NCBI GenBank assembly: GCA_934047225.1
Contig: OW203991.1
Coordinates: 3,348,001 to 3,412,000, forward strand
Reading direction: 5' to 3'
Length of the DNA: 64,000 nt
Source: Ypsolopha sequella
Lineage: Eukaryota > Arthropoda > Insecta > Lepidoptera > Ypsolophidae
Shown here: in pieces, positions 32,514 to 42,970 of the stretch
Layout: every line of letters begins with the position of its first letter
Position numbering within the stretch: position 1 is the stretch's first letter
Notes under the pieces: model-generated
What the model was told of the DNA's origin: nothing
Database searches by the model: none
Seen by the model: the letters and a program-made list of their open reading frames with translations, nothing else
Made by a program: the position numbers and the translations under genes

Positions 32514-32776
32514 CAAGGTTAAATTCAATTAGTTGGCGAAATTTGAAACATATGTAGAACATGTCCATATGAAAAACTTTTTTTAATAGGATAGTGAAAA
32601 ATTCTTAAAATTCGTTTTCACCTTTCCATACTGGACGAGTCAGCTGATCGGAGCAATTTGTATAGGAGGAAGTGAAAAAAAGTTAAGAATTTCGCTTAGC
32701 TCCCATACAAACAGTTGTCCATATAGACTAGTACTACCTTTGTTTTGAGTTTCGCCAAATAATGTTATTTAACCTT
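32514..32776. mobile_element. Short MITE nested in the THAP transposon
   Basis: Ends are inverted copies over about 35 bp (AAGGTTAAATTCAATTAG against AAGGTTAAATAACATTAT), with TTGGCGAAA shared further in. The interior shares GAGTCAGCTGATCG with 33970-33985. Confidence 0.6.
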
Positions 32777-32799
32777 ATATATGTATATAAATCGTTACG

Positions 32800-33150
32800 A
32801 CCTGAATGCCCCGGGGGGTGTCGGATGTGTTCCGAGTGTGAACTTTGAAATGCAAGTCACAGTCCACCCACACTCGGTAAACCCGCGTTTCACCTGCAAA
32901 TATTACGTCCCAACGTGATGGGTGGTGAGCCCTATCATCGTTCTTCGGGCACAAATACACTCTTTTTAGGGCATGCAGGTTTCCTTACTATGTTTTCCTT
33001 CACTGTTCACAAGTGGTAAGTACCTATTAGCAAATACTATGCACATTATGTAAATTCCGAAGAACTCATTGGTGCATGCCCGACCGGAGATCGAACCTTA
33101 ATCTCAAGATTAAGAGGCCAGCGTTCTACCCCTGAGTTACCGCTGCTTTT
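32800..33150 (-). repeat. tRNA-derived SINE, complete
   Basis: On the minus strand a tRNA-like head has an A box in GGTAACTCAGGGGTAGAACG and a B box in GGTTCGATCTCC, followed by a ~250-bp body with CGTTGGGACGTAATA. Related bodies lie at 47095-47290 and 50150-50345. Confidence 0.7.
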
Positions 33151-33170
33151 TCGTTACTTTAAAAGTAATA

Positions 33171-33208
33171 CTTAGGCATACTATATATATATATATAGTA
33201 TGCCTAAG
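33171..33208. repeat. 38-bp perfect palindrome
   Basis: CTTAGGCATAC on each side of a TATATA core; every base pairs. Confidence 0.7.
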
Positions 33209-33636
33209 CTTAGTAGGTACCTATATAGTTTCGTATGCATAAATGATCATCATAATATAATTAACAACTACTCAAACATAAATTTTGGAAAAAAAATGAA
33301 AACTTGTCAAAACATGGAAAGTTATAAATACTGATTTTATTGTTCCAAATGCGTTACTGAACGAAATTGTAAGGTTTGATCACGCAATTCTAATTTTTGA
33401 AAAAAAGTTTTCCAGGCATCCATAAACACTGCAATAACGCACCATACTGATTAAAAATCAGTATCGTGATAAAACTTTGTAACAAAACACGCGCGCAGCA
33501 AACGAGTGGTAATCGAGCTCTGCCTGACTCCAGATTTCCACTAACTTGCGGGGGACCGCGGGGGCCGTTAAATTCGCGCGGGGAGGTGAGTGTCGCTTCT
33601 TTACGTAGTAATACTTTATATTCTCTGGCCCAGTTC
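33209..33636. other. Right internal flank of the THAP transposon
   Basis: Contains a GC-rich stretch at 33480-33600 (GGGGGACCGCGGGGGCCG) near the right TIR, possibly promoter DNA for the minus-strand gene; not proven. No frame supported. Confidence 0.35.
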
Positions 33637-33676
33637 TTATTTTAGCCAGGTTTCTATTTGTATTCCTTATTCTGAG

Positions 33677-33684
33677 ATTCCAGT
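33677..33684. repeat. Right 8-bp target duplication
   Basis: ATTCCAGT, directly repeated from 30232-30239. Confidence 0.85.
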
Positions 33685-34193
33685 AAAAAGCAGAGTTTAA
33701 CGATCCAAATAATGTACTATTTATTCATCGTTATTTTGTCAGGAAAGGTGTGTCTCCTATACGTGCTGAAGGCGCAGGCAGTAATAAGGTACTATCTAAG
33801 GGACTTTAGTCAAGTGGTTGAAGAGAGCTTGTTTATAAAAACAAATATTTACAAGTAAGAAATACAAAGATAAAGATAATTTTATTTGCGTCAAATATGG
33901 TACAGTGCAGTTGTTAAATTTAAAATGACCAACTTTTCTTTATTTTGCGCGAACTTTTTCTTCACTTGTCCATACAAACTGAGTCAGCTGATCGAACCAC
34001 TTTGTACTGAGAAGTGAAAAAAAAATTCGCGCAAAAAGAAGTGCTTTGCAGCAGAATGTGATGTATTAGCGATACTGAATCTCCTCCTAAATTACTTTCC
34101 ATTTAAATTGAAAGACCTTGATATATTGTGCAGGGCGCAGGAGAGTTCTCCGCTCCGTTTGCAATTTCAGTTGGTACTTCGGTTCGGACAACA
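33685..34193. other. Non-coding region with a short inverted-repeat element
   Basis: 33934-34040 has inverted ends (TTTTGCGCGAACTTTTTC against TTTTTGCGCGAATTTTTT) and shares GTCAGCTGATCG with the 32514 MITE. A LINE-like 3' tail lies near 33865-33890. Confidence 0.45.
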
Positions 34194-34197
34194 TTAA

Positions 34198-34662
34198 GGC
34201 CCTTAATACCGCCAAATGGGTACTTTCTAAAGCCTACTCCTCTTTTATGGCCAAACCCAAAATATTGAAAAAAATTATTATGGATTATCAACTCTAGGAC
34301 AACATATGCAACATTTTTCTTTTTCGTACCACCAAAACTTCTATATGAAAAATTGTTTCAACTGAATGGTGTTTTTTGGCTTGAATTTCCTACTGCTCCT
34401 AAGCGGCTTCGGTGATTTAATTCATTTATGCTTTGATGAATAGATAAACTTAATAGCTATAAATATAACATAGAATTATTCAATCGAACAATCACGTCCA
34501 TGTGAAAAGTATTATTTTCTCCTATTTTGCCCTATCAAGGACGCAGCGAGCGTCGTAACAGCCACCCGCATCGTGCGCTGATATGAACGTTATTTTAATG
34601 TCGTTACCGTCGATATTCGTACAGACAAACATCGAGCTGCTAATTTGGCGATGGTAATCGCC
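34198..34662 (-). mobile_element. TTAA-flanked MITE, family A, copy 3
   Basis: TTAA at 34194-34197 and 34663-34666. Same orientation as 3227-3689. Confidence 0.75.
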
Positions 34663-34666
34663 TTAA

Positions 34667-35309
34667 CCATTGCGACTGACTTAGCCACAGCGCATGCTGT
34701 GCGCAGACCTTGAAATTGTCAATAACATTTTTGTAATAACACAACTTTTAGACAAATACGCATGATAACGGGTTGTGAATTTTGATCCTATTATAAATTG
34801 CATCACGTTAATTATTACACGTTTGTAAATAAAATAAAAAAACTATAGTGGGATAGAAACCGCGCATGGCCTGCCCCAGCGACCGCGGGCTGGATTGGTG
34901 GTGATTCGTTTTGAGTCGAGGTCTAGTAAGTGGAAAATGCGATTCACGATGCAAACTACAAAAATCTGTTTTTGCAATAAATATGCGCCATGTTTTTTTT
35001 TCCTAAAACTTGGACGTTAGAGTAGGCTGCGTTCAGTTTGATCTTCGGACGACGCCCGCGTCTGCCTTACCTTACACTGACAGCAGGACAGCATATTATG
35101 GTTTTAAATATATAAAATCAACAAAATGTATTTATTTTCGTTATTATTATTGCAATTATAAAATAAAGCAAACATCTCTACATTCTGAACACGAAATTGC
35201 AATTCATTTTATTTTTATTTTTGAGAAAAATATATTTATTCATAATTAAAATAAGAACCGGTCGTATGCGAGAACGACTCTATCCCTGAGGGTTCCGTAC
35301 CGTAATCTG
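34667..35309. repeat. Dispersed repeat, inverted copy of 26560-26830
   Basis: 34965-35220 matches 26560-26830 in reverse. The rest is unassigned. Confidence 0.5.
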
Positions 35310-36350
35310 AAAAAACGGCCAAGTGTGTGTCGGGCCACGCGCAGTGTAGGGTTCCGTAGTTGCCCTGCACAATATGCGGACTTCTTTTCCAAGTACATTT
35401 TATAAGTTTGTCGACAAATACAGATCGCGCGAAACTTATAGTACGCTCGGAAGTTGCTCTTCCCAAGAACGGCCCATACATTTTGTTCCTGCTGATGCGA
35501 GTCGCCCCGTGTTTAGAGGGGACTAAAAGTTTGGCGTGATCTGTACTCGTCAAGTTGTAAAGCCTACTTATTTCATTATGTATATTACTGCCGTGATTTT
35601 TTTTCACGTCTCCAAATACAACCGTTTCGCTGGCAGGGGGGGACACTTGACTCTAACAAAAATTAATATTGGATTGAAAAATAGTCTTCTCAATAGTCAA
35701 TAGTCTCTTCCAATATTTTTAAATTACCTATCTAAGACACCCACACTAGGAGATAGAAGAGAAAAACAAATCATCCCCACTTTACGTGTAGGGGAGGTAC
35801 CCTAAAAAAAAAATCTTTTTCAAAATTTTACAGTACCAATTTATCGGCGTGATAAATATGTATACCCATGCCAAATAACAGACAGACAGACAGACAGATG
35901 ATACAGATACAGATTTTATTAATAACGGTAAGTTACAGGTCATAATTATGTGGTATTATAAAACATATAATACCTAACTTACATAGCATTATATAATAAT
36001 AACGCCAATCAGGACTGTGATCTGTTTGCTGATGGATGGCAGAAAATATTGTCAGAGTGTTTGTGTTTTTGTGAGAGGGACTGTTTCTGACTTTATGTGT
36101 TACTCTTATTTATTTTAGTTGATTTTACCGTTTTGTGTTTGTGTTACTATCTTTAATTATTGTAATTGGTTTGTCCGTTTTAATTAAAGTAAATAAATAA
36201 ATAAATAATAATAATATACTTACTCTAAGTATGATCTTAAAAGAAAATATGTCATATCAATTCATAATTCAATAATTAAATAATAACAAAAAAATATTGA
36301 CATGGCGAAACTACAAGGGTTCCTTGTTGTTGACTATGGAACCCTAAAAA
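35310..36350 (+). repeat. Variant GGTTCCG dispersed repeat, ~1 kb
   Basis: Starts AAAACGGCCAAGTGTGTGTC and ends CTATGGAACCCTAAAAA. A minus-strand open frame of 136 codons inside is a by-product of the repeat. A (GACA)n/(ACAGAT)n tail with a retrotransposon 3' end at about 35880-36010 and an (AATA)n tail at 36185-36215 indicate later insertions. Confidence 0.55.
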
Positions 36351-36958
36351 GGACTTGAATAATTTTAAGAAAGGGGGAAACAAAAATCTGCAACATTATT
36401 TACTAGGCATTTAGGAATTTAATGATTTTCGAATATCTTCACGTCGCTTATTCCACACATATCGAGGCAGCAGGTGTGACTGGGTGTAGCTGATTGTACG
36501 CCCATTTATCTGACACCTCTATCAAACAAACTGCATGTCTAAATGTCTATGCGTGTCTACAAACCAAAGCGTAAAAAACTACATGTAATATACAGGTAAT
36601 TTAAGCTTATTGTACACTTTGACAAGCGTCCAGCCTCTGTCATAGGTGATTAAGACCTTAACAAGACTCGTAAGAGTCGTAGGTCGTACATATACAGGTT
36701 GTTGTCTATGTTCTTTTAACGCTAAAGCTAGCGGAAATGTAATCAATTTAAAGTTAATATAATAAATAACAAATCCATTGATTTCAGGCTACAATTTACA
36801 ACCCATAATTTGTTAGTAACAATAGTTATTATTCTAATATTAGTATAATATATTGGACTGCACCTATGTGAGTGTCCTCCGCCAGGCGGGGATGCTTGCA
36901 TGCAGCAGGGAGCAGCGACTCAGATAGGGACAGTCGAGCCGGGCCACAATGCTGGACA
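36351..36958. other. Unassigned region
   Basis: No gene supported; GC-richer patch at 36870-36950 (GCCAGGCGGGGATGCTTGC). Confidence 0.4.
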
Positions 36959-37086
36959 GGTCCTCTAAAAAGGCCGCTTTGGATGAATCATATCATGATT
37001 CTGTTCTAATGCCGTCTCTTTTGCACGCGAGAAAAAACTCTGACTCAACCCTACTTTCAAATCATTTTATGATTCACCCAAGTCGG
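36959..37086 (+). mobile_element. MITE family G, right end missing
   Basis: Matches 62771-62912 from GGTCCTCTAAAAAGGCCG to CACCCAAGTCGG, where it runs into the foldback element. Confidence 0.6.
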
Positions 37087-37429
37087 TACAAAGTGCACAA
37101 CTTAAATTTGTTATTCTTGTTAAGAAGTTAAAAGTGAAAAAGATATTGGTCTATGGTGATTCACGACAATAGTTTAGTGTTAGTTAAATTTATAAAATCA
37201 ACAGTTTGAAATGAAATGCACAATTAGTCGTGATTTTGTCGAAACAAGCTTAAAATGCTGTTTTGCTGTTTTGCTGACCAAGTAATGGCTAATTGTGCAT
37301 TAAATTTCAAGCTGTTGATTTATTAACCTAACTTATACTGAACTATTGGCGTGAATTGCCATAGACAAATATCTTTTTCACTGTTAACTTCTTAACAAGA
37401 ATAACAAAGTTAAGTTGTGCACTTTGTAC
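37086..37429. mobile_element. Foldback element with ~140-bp arms
   Basis: The left arm from GTACAAAGTGCACAACTTAA and the right arm are inverted copies at about 88-90%, around a ~60-bp loop (from about 37230 to 37290). One arm alone occurs at 10921-11003. No coding capacity. Confidence 0.7.
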
Positions 37430-38489
37430 AGAACGACGATGTTTAACCTTAAGAACCCGGTGCAGGACGACGCCAACTTCGATGCGAAGCGAGACGTATC
37501 GCGACAATAAAGCGCATATTTGGCTGGCTGATCTAAACAAGCGCCTCACGCTTTGCCCCACGCCGTTCGAACTGTGCTGAGCGAGTCTCGCCCTTTGCGT
37601 TGGAAATAATAATTATTGCCGAATACCTTAATAATTATGCCTCGACTACTTGTTATTTTTTATTCTGTTTTAATTAATTAGAATATTGGTGATACTTCCA
37701 AGTGGTGTATGTCTTTACTTTGCTTGTTAAATGTTCATAAGTACTTAACAAAGTCTTGTAAAAGTACTCGATTTTAGGGCGACAACCCATTATTTTAAAT
37801 ATTTTTCTGGTCTTGAACGCGATGTTTGTGAAAAAATCAGGGACATACACCACTTCATATTGGCCGTCTAGCCTAAAATTTATTTGATTGAATTGTTCCA
37901 CTTTCGCGAGTTATTATGGTTTTTAGATATGTATGAAGTACAATTCGGAGCGGGTTCTTAAGGGCCAACATTCCGTAAAATCTTAAGCAAATAGAAAAAA
38001 AAAATATATAAATCGTTTTTTTTTCTTTCTCTGATTCTTTAATGATACGGAAGAAGTTCTTACAAGGAAGTACATTATTAGAGTTTACATTCTGTATAGT
38101 ATTAAAAAGTGGATAAAAGACAAGGTTTCATGGCCCATTAATGACTGGAATTCAAGCCTTTCGTGGGAATAACGCAAGGTGCATAGCAATTTCTCAAACG
38201 TACGTTATAATTCTTTTATGATGGATGTCAGAGTTATTATAGAGTTGGAAAGTTGCTGGTTGTGATTCGATAAAAGTGTTCGATAGGAATAGGTCAACTG
38301 GGTCAAGCTTGAGCGATACTTACTTACAAAAAGAAAAATAAATATAAATACTAATATACATACAGTCACTACTTGAATCATCGAGGGAGTGACAAAATTG
38401 GTTCTACTGTCTACATTTATAAGAGCCATATCGTAAAATCATGAAGTATGAAACTTTCTGAAAGTCTCATCAAAAAGTCAAATATGGGT
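37430..38489. other. AT-rich intergenic DNA, nothing recognised
   Basis: Only short, low-complexity frames on both strands. No repeat boundaries set. Confidence 0.45.
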
Positions 38490-38577
38490 TGAAATGCGTT
38501 CCTTACGAAGTGTGTGTGACTTAACACAAAATGACAGAGTGAAAAACGTCGACATACGGGATCGTTGCGGCCTGAAA

Positions 38578-39357
38578 GAAGCGCTCCCGACCCGTAGTAC
38601 AAAGAAGCGCTCCCAACCCGTAGTACAAAGAAGCGCTCCCGACCCGTAGTACAAAGAAGCGCTCCCAACCCGTAGTACAAAGAAGCGCTCCCGACCCGTA
38701 GTACAAAGAAGCGCTCCCGACTCGTAGCACAAAGAAGCGCTCCCGACTCGTAGCACAAAGAAGCGCTCCCGACCCGTAGTACAAAGAAGCGCTCCCGACC
38801 CGTAGCACAAAGAAGCGCTCCCGACTCGTAGTACAAAGAAGCGCTCCCGACTCGTAGCACAAAGAAGCGCTCCCGACTCGTAGTACAAAGAAGCGCTCCC
38901 GACTCGTAGTACAAAGAAGCGCTCCCGACTCGTAGTACAAAGAAGCGCTCCCGACTCGTAGTACAAAGAAGCGCTCCCGACTCGTAGTACAAAGAAGCGC
39001 TCCCGTCTCGTAGTACAAAGAAGCGCTCCCGACTCGTAGTACAAAGAAGCGCTCCCGTCTCGTAGTACAAAGAAGCCCTCCCGACTCGTAGTACAAAGAA
39101 GCGCTCCCGACTCGTAGTACAAAGAAGCGCTCCCGACTCGTAGTACAAAGAAGCGCTCCCGACTCGTAGTACAAAGAAGCGCTCCCGTCTCGTAGTACAA
39201 AGAAACGCTCCCGACTCGTAGTACTAAGAAGCACTCCCGACCCGTAGTACAAAGAAGCGCTCCCGACTCGTAGCACAAAGAAGCGCTCCCGACCCGTAGC
39301 ACAAAGAAGCGCTCCCGACTCGTAGTACAAAGAAGCACTCCCGACCCGTAGTACAAC
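38578..39357. repeat. 26-bp x 30 minisatellite
   Basis: Unit GAAGCGCTCCCGACTCGTAG plus TACAAA, repeated over exactly 780 bp (30 units) with scattered C/T and G/A variants. Because 26 is not a multiple of 3, three units give a 26-residue repeat. All three minus-strand frames stay open for 240-290 codons with circularly permuted versions of the same peptide. I regard these as non-genic. Confidence 0.95.
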
Positions 39358-39409
39358 TGGTACGTTCAACTGGTTGCACCACGGGGTAGTTTGTACCGAC
39401 TAGGATAGA

Positions 39410-40020
39410 AAAACTGGCCAAGTGCGAGTCGGGCTTCGCTCTTTTAGGGTTCCGTACATATGACCAATAATTTCAAACTAGATATTTGTTTAATTTTAGG
39501 TAATGCTCTAATTCTGTCAGACATAAAAACTGCAAAATTAAGTTGGTTGAGTATTCGGGGGTGTAACCCTAAAAGTACATTATAAATCGGTGTTTTTAGT
39601 ATTGGTTTTTTAAATACAGCACATGGTACATAATATACAGAAATTTCAAATTACTAACTGCTTTGGCCTTTGAGATAGACCCTTTAAAAAAAATGGTCTA
39701 AAAATGGCAACTTTGATAGCACCCCTTTTCTTTATTTTCCAAGATAAAAATATATATATTTATACTCTACTTAACGAGCTCTAGATAATGACATCCCACA
39801 TGCAAGGGTAAGAAAAACATTTTTATTTTTCGAATTCATTTTCGTGTATGAGGGCCCTGAGAAATAATTAAATTACATTTTAAATTCAAAATTCGGTTTT
39901 GGGTCAACATTTTACTCAAAATTAGACCCGTGACATACAGACCGACACACAGACAGATGGACAGCGGACTGACATTAATAGGGCTCCGATGTGCCCTTTG
40001 GGTACGGAACCCTAAAAAAA
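39410..40020 (+). repeat. GGTTCCG dispersed repeat, long form
   Basis: Starts AAACTGGCCAAGTGCGAGTC and ends GGGTACGGAACCCTAAAAA. It lies between the minisatellite and the second half of the LINE. Confidence 0.65.
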
Positions 40021-40335
40021 AGGAATGCCTCGGTGGTTTGGACATGTAGAGAGGATGAATGAAAGTAGAGTGACGAAAGAAATTTATGGTGCGCAAGTAG
40101 AAGGTACAGCTCGACCAGGCCGCCCTTGAAGGACGTATGCTGACCAAATTGATGACATACTGAAGAAGGGCAATGTTAAAAGTAGATGAAAATAGAAGAT
40201 CTTTAATGACTAGTTTGACGGATGTAGAAGAGGCGAAAGAGGTGTGTCTGGATCGTAGCAGATGGAAATCTGTAGTCTCTGCCTACCCCTCTGGAAGACA
40301 GGTACATATACTCATATGTATGTATGTAATACAAG

Positions 40336-40432
40336 ACGACGAGCGAAGCGAGAAGGAGCGGGTTAGGTTTCTGGTGATTAAAAATTGGGAGCCGAGAGAA
40401 GCGGAGCGGAGCTTTTTAACAGATGTCTCGGC
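40336..40432 (-). repeat. GC-rich module shared by several elements
   Basis: Read in reverse it gives GCTCCGCTCCGCTTCTCTCG, AACCTAACCCGCTCC and CGCTTCGCTCGTCGTC, matching modules at 1775-1855 and 17838-17925 that lie inside other MITEs. Confidence 0.55.
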
Positions 40433-40471
40433 ACAGAATAAATGGCCATGACATATACAACGTGTAACAGA

Positions 40472-40701
40472 AAGGTGTAACCATATTTGAAGAGCTTATT
40501 CAGTCAATGGTATAGAACAACTTTTACTATGGAACAAACCCTGTATCCCAAGAAAAATTTACTGTTTCATAGAAAAATGCAATGCCGTTTGGCTGAAATG
40601 TATGGAAGGGCACTTTTTTTTTGAGATTTCGGGGTTGTCTCCATAGTAAAAGTTGTTCTATACCATTGACTGAATAAGCTCTTCATATATGGTTACACCT
40701 T
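40472..40701. mobile_element. MITE with 60-bp inverted repeats
   Basis: 40472-40531 and 40642-40701 are inverted copies (AAGGTGTAACCATAT outermost) with about one mismatch; 230 bp in total. Confidence 0.75.
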
Positions 40702-41469
40702 GTATATAATACTTATATATGAAGATTTTTATTTAAAACCATACCTAGTTTTTGGCCAAAAATACATAGCACTCGAAAACTGGTTTCAGTTTTTTGTTTT
40801 TCTCAGCAGGTAGCTTAATTAATTCGCGTGAAGCCTCTATATGTTATCTCCAAAATATCGAGAAAGACAACTATTTATAATCCATAAGATTCATAATGTA
40901 AGTAGTTGCATAAGATTCGGCTAACAATTTAAATAAATTATCTAAAACTGAACGTGTGGCTCCACTAACACACGTAGTTCTATCGACATGTGTGATCGTA
41001 TCGATTGGATAACACCAAATTGAATGCAAACTATCGACTTATCGACACTTTGATTGAAATTTCAACTGAATTGAGTAATTAATTCCATTCTACGTCAATT
41101 AATCCGATAGTTAAAACGCCGCGGTTACATCAAAGAAAGATCTAATCTAACGCTTTTTTTACGACGACGTGCAGTATTTTACTAGGGATCCGTTACTTAG
41201 GACCAAAAAACGAAACCCTTGTAGGATGACTTTGTTAAAAGATAAAGATAAAGATAATTTAATACATAAAGATGGTGAGGTACACAAAATTGGTTCAGCA
41301 CAATTTACCTTATTCAGGCATGCAAATTTTATAGTATACATTTTATAATATCTATTCATAAAAGTATTTATAATATTATCACTAATTTCTTAGTAACTAT
41401 TAATTTGCTATATTACAATATTACTTAAATTCAAGAAATCTTTAATGTCATAGAAACATTTCTAAATCA
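40702..41469. other. Non-coding region
   Basis: Nothing recognised except a (GATAAA)-rich tail near 41240-41262 resembling a retrotransposon 3' end. Confidence 0.4.
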
Positions 41470-41631
41470 TCACTACATAGTATAAAACAAAGTCGCTTCC
41501 CGCTGTCTGTCTGTATGCTTAGATCTTTAAAACTACGCAACGGATTTTGATGCGTTTTTTTTTAATATATAGAGTGATTCAAGAGGAAGGTTTATATGTA
41601 TAATACATGCCCGTGCAAACCCGGAGCGGGC
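41470..41631 (+). mobile_element. Helitron-like repeat, uninterrupted (empty mariner site)
   Basis: Begins TCACTACATAGTATAAAAC and contains CGTGCAAACCCGGAGCGGGC at the right; the terminal CTAG is lost. It matches the sequence flanking the mariner at 23145-24452, and the mariner target corresponds to the single TA at 41599-41600. Confidence 0.7.
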
Positions 41632-42354
41632 AATATAATATTGCTTTGTTGACAGTCTTTCTGTCCGTTAAGACCATAAGGTACCTACAAGATAAAATCG
41701 ATGAGCAATAATTTTCACATTTATTTTATTTGGTTTTATTCTCCGTGCTCTTCAATAATATATAAAGATTTCCTAAATATAGATAATATATTTAACGTGA
41801 GATATTTCGAACAGTAATATTCCTATCCCTATGACATGATTTAACTTCAAAATGTAAAATAATAAATTAAAAAACACGACTGCCATAATTTCAAAATGAA
41901 CTTGAAAAATGCAACGACACCCACTGCAGTCAGTGGACAGCTCTACATTGGATACGTGTTGTTTTGTATGTCCCCCCCCCCCCCCCGACTGCACTGGGTG
42001 TCGTTACTAAGTTCATTTTGAAATTATGGCAGACGTGTTTTTGAATACTTTTCATAATTTATTTTTATTTAATACTTTTATATTACCCAATGCCAATCCG
42101 GATCGTATAGAGATTCTAATGACACCTCGTTCATCCAAATTGGTTAAAGCGTTCAGAAGATATGATGGAATAAAGAAAAATACATACATGAACCTTGAAA
42201 ACCAATACTCTCCTTTTTTGGGGGCAGTCGTGTAAAAAATGTGCCATTCATCGTTTAAGCTTTGTACCCTACCTTCCAAAAGACAACAAATTATACACAG
42301 AATTCCACAAATATTTATTTTTATATTTTATTAGGCTACCGTTTTCGTAAAACT
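41632..42354. repeat. Foldback and dispersed repeat sequence
   Basis: 41879-42034 forms an inverted repeat (CTGCCATAATTTCAAAATG against CATTTTGAAATTATGGCAG) with a C14-16 run in the centre. The following ~200 bp (CCGGATCGTATAGAGATTC) resembles another dispersed repeat; its 69-codon frame is not convincing as a gene. Confidence 0.5.
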
Positions 42355-42586
42355 GGGCCAATAAAAGAGCGGTTTTGTAGCCGGATTTTTAATTTGAATT
42401 AAAAAAAGACTAATTTACAGAAACCAATGTAAACTTTGCGATAACAACATACACAATACATAGGTAATAAGGTTTTGTTGAATAACTATCAAGTGAATTT
42501 TGAATTTAAATGTTCTGTTTCGATTAATTAGAAAAAGGCGGGTTTTTCACAATCCGGCTGCGATACCGCTCTTTAGTGCTAAATAA
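42355..42586. mobile_element. MITE family K
   Basis: Ends AAAGAGCGGTTTTGTAGCCG and, inverted, AAAGAGCGGTATCGCAGCCG. The copy at 28740-29255 is split by a SINE; another partial copy is near 8880-8960. Confidence 0.6.
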
Positions 42587-42604
42587 ATAGTTAAGAGGAT
42601 GGCA

Positions 42605-42970
42605 TACCCTAGCAACTTTTTTAATTACCCGTCCAGCACAATAAGTCTAATGGCAAAGACCTTATTTGCTTTTCATTGAGGCGATTATATGTTGGCTCTT
42701 TGGCCTCTTGTTCTTGGACGCGTAATACTAGTGATCACGCAGCGAAACAACAAATTGGTGTGTTTTTAGCTAATACTGAAATATTTTGTAAGGAAAAAAA
42801 TATTGTATTTAGGTAACATCCCTTTATATTTCTATTGCCTATTTTATAAAAAAAAACAAGTTGATCTCTTAACCGCGTCTTTGAAACGAACGTTTGAAAA
42901 CCAAAAAAAATAGGGTTGAAAACTTTTTTTTTTTACAAAAGTATAAATCTTAAAACATTGTTTATAGGTG
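42605..42970. repeat. Dispersed repeat, inverted copy of 5960-6290
   Basis: Shares CAATTTGTTGTTTCGCTG-type blocks and GGACGCGTAATACTA with 5960-6290 in reverse. Confidence 0.55.

Larger units (their letters stand above)
30240..33676 (-). mobile_element. THAP-encoding TIR transposon, 3437 bp
   Basis: Left TIR 30240-30279 (starting CTCAGAATAAGGAATAC) and right TIR 33637-33676 are 40-bp inverted copies with one mismatch. Both ends abut ATTCCAGT. The 8-bp duplication is typical of the hAT and P superfamilies. The element carries a three-exon THAP-domain gene on the minus strand; P-element transposases begin with a THAP domain, so P affinity is the simplest inference. No catalytic transposase domain was found. 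A tRNA SINE (32800-33150) and a MITE (32514-32776) have inserted later. Confidence 0.85.
38490..40331 (+). pseudogene. RTE-type LINE ORF2 tail, interrupted by 1.44 kb
   Basis: Before the interruption the frame reads MRSLRSVCDLTQNDRVKN then VDIRDRCGLKE (38493-38580). After it, from 40021, it reads GMPRWFGHVERMNESR, EIYGAQVEGTARPGRP and, after stops, DRSRWKSVVSAYPSGRQ, ending in an (ATGT)n-like tail. The uninterrupted order LKE-DVVTGIAK-GMLRWFG is seen in the LINE on the minus strand at 60475-60365. The gap holds a minisatellite and a GGTTCCG-type repeat. Confidence 0.75.

Noticed and set aside
35236..35646. 136-codon minus-strand frame with a start
   Set aside because: It lies wholly in a dispersed GGTTCCG-type repeat with no protein-family motif.
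38417..39369. Three overlapping minus-strand frames of 243-292 codons
   Set aside because: They are permuted readings of a 26-bp tandem repeat with no stop in any frame; no evidence favours one frame and no start context is present.
42026..42235. 69-codon frame starting in a foldback arm
   Set aside because: The sequence resembles a dispersed repeat and the start codon is part of the palindrome.
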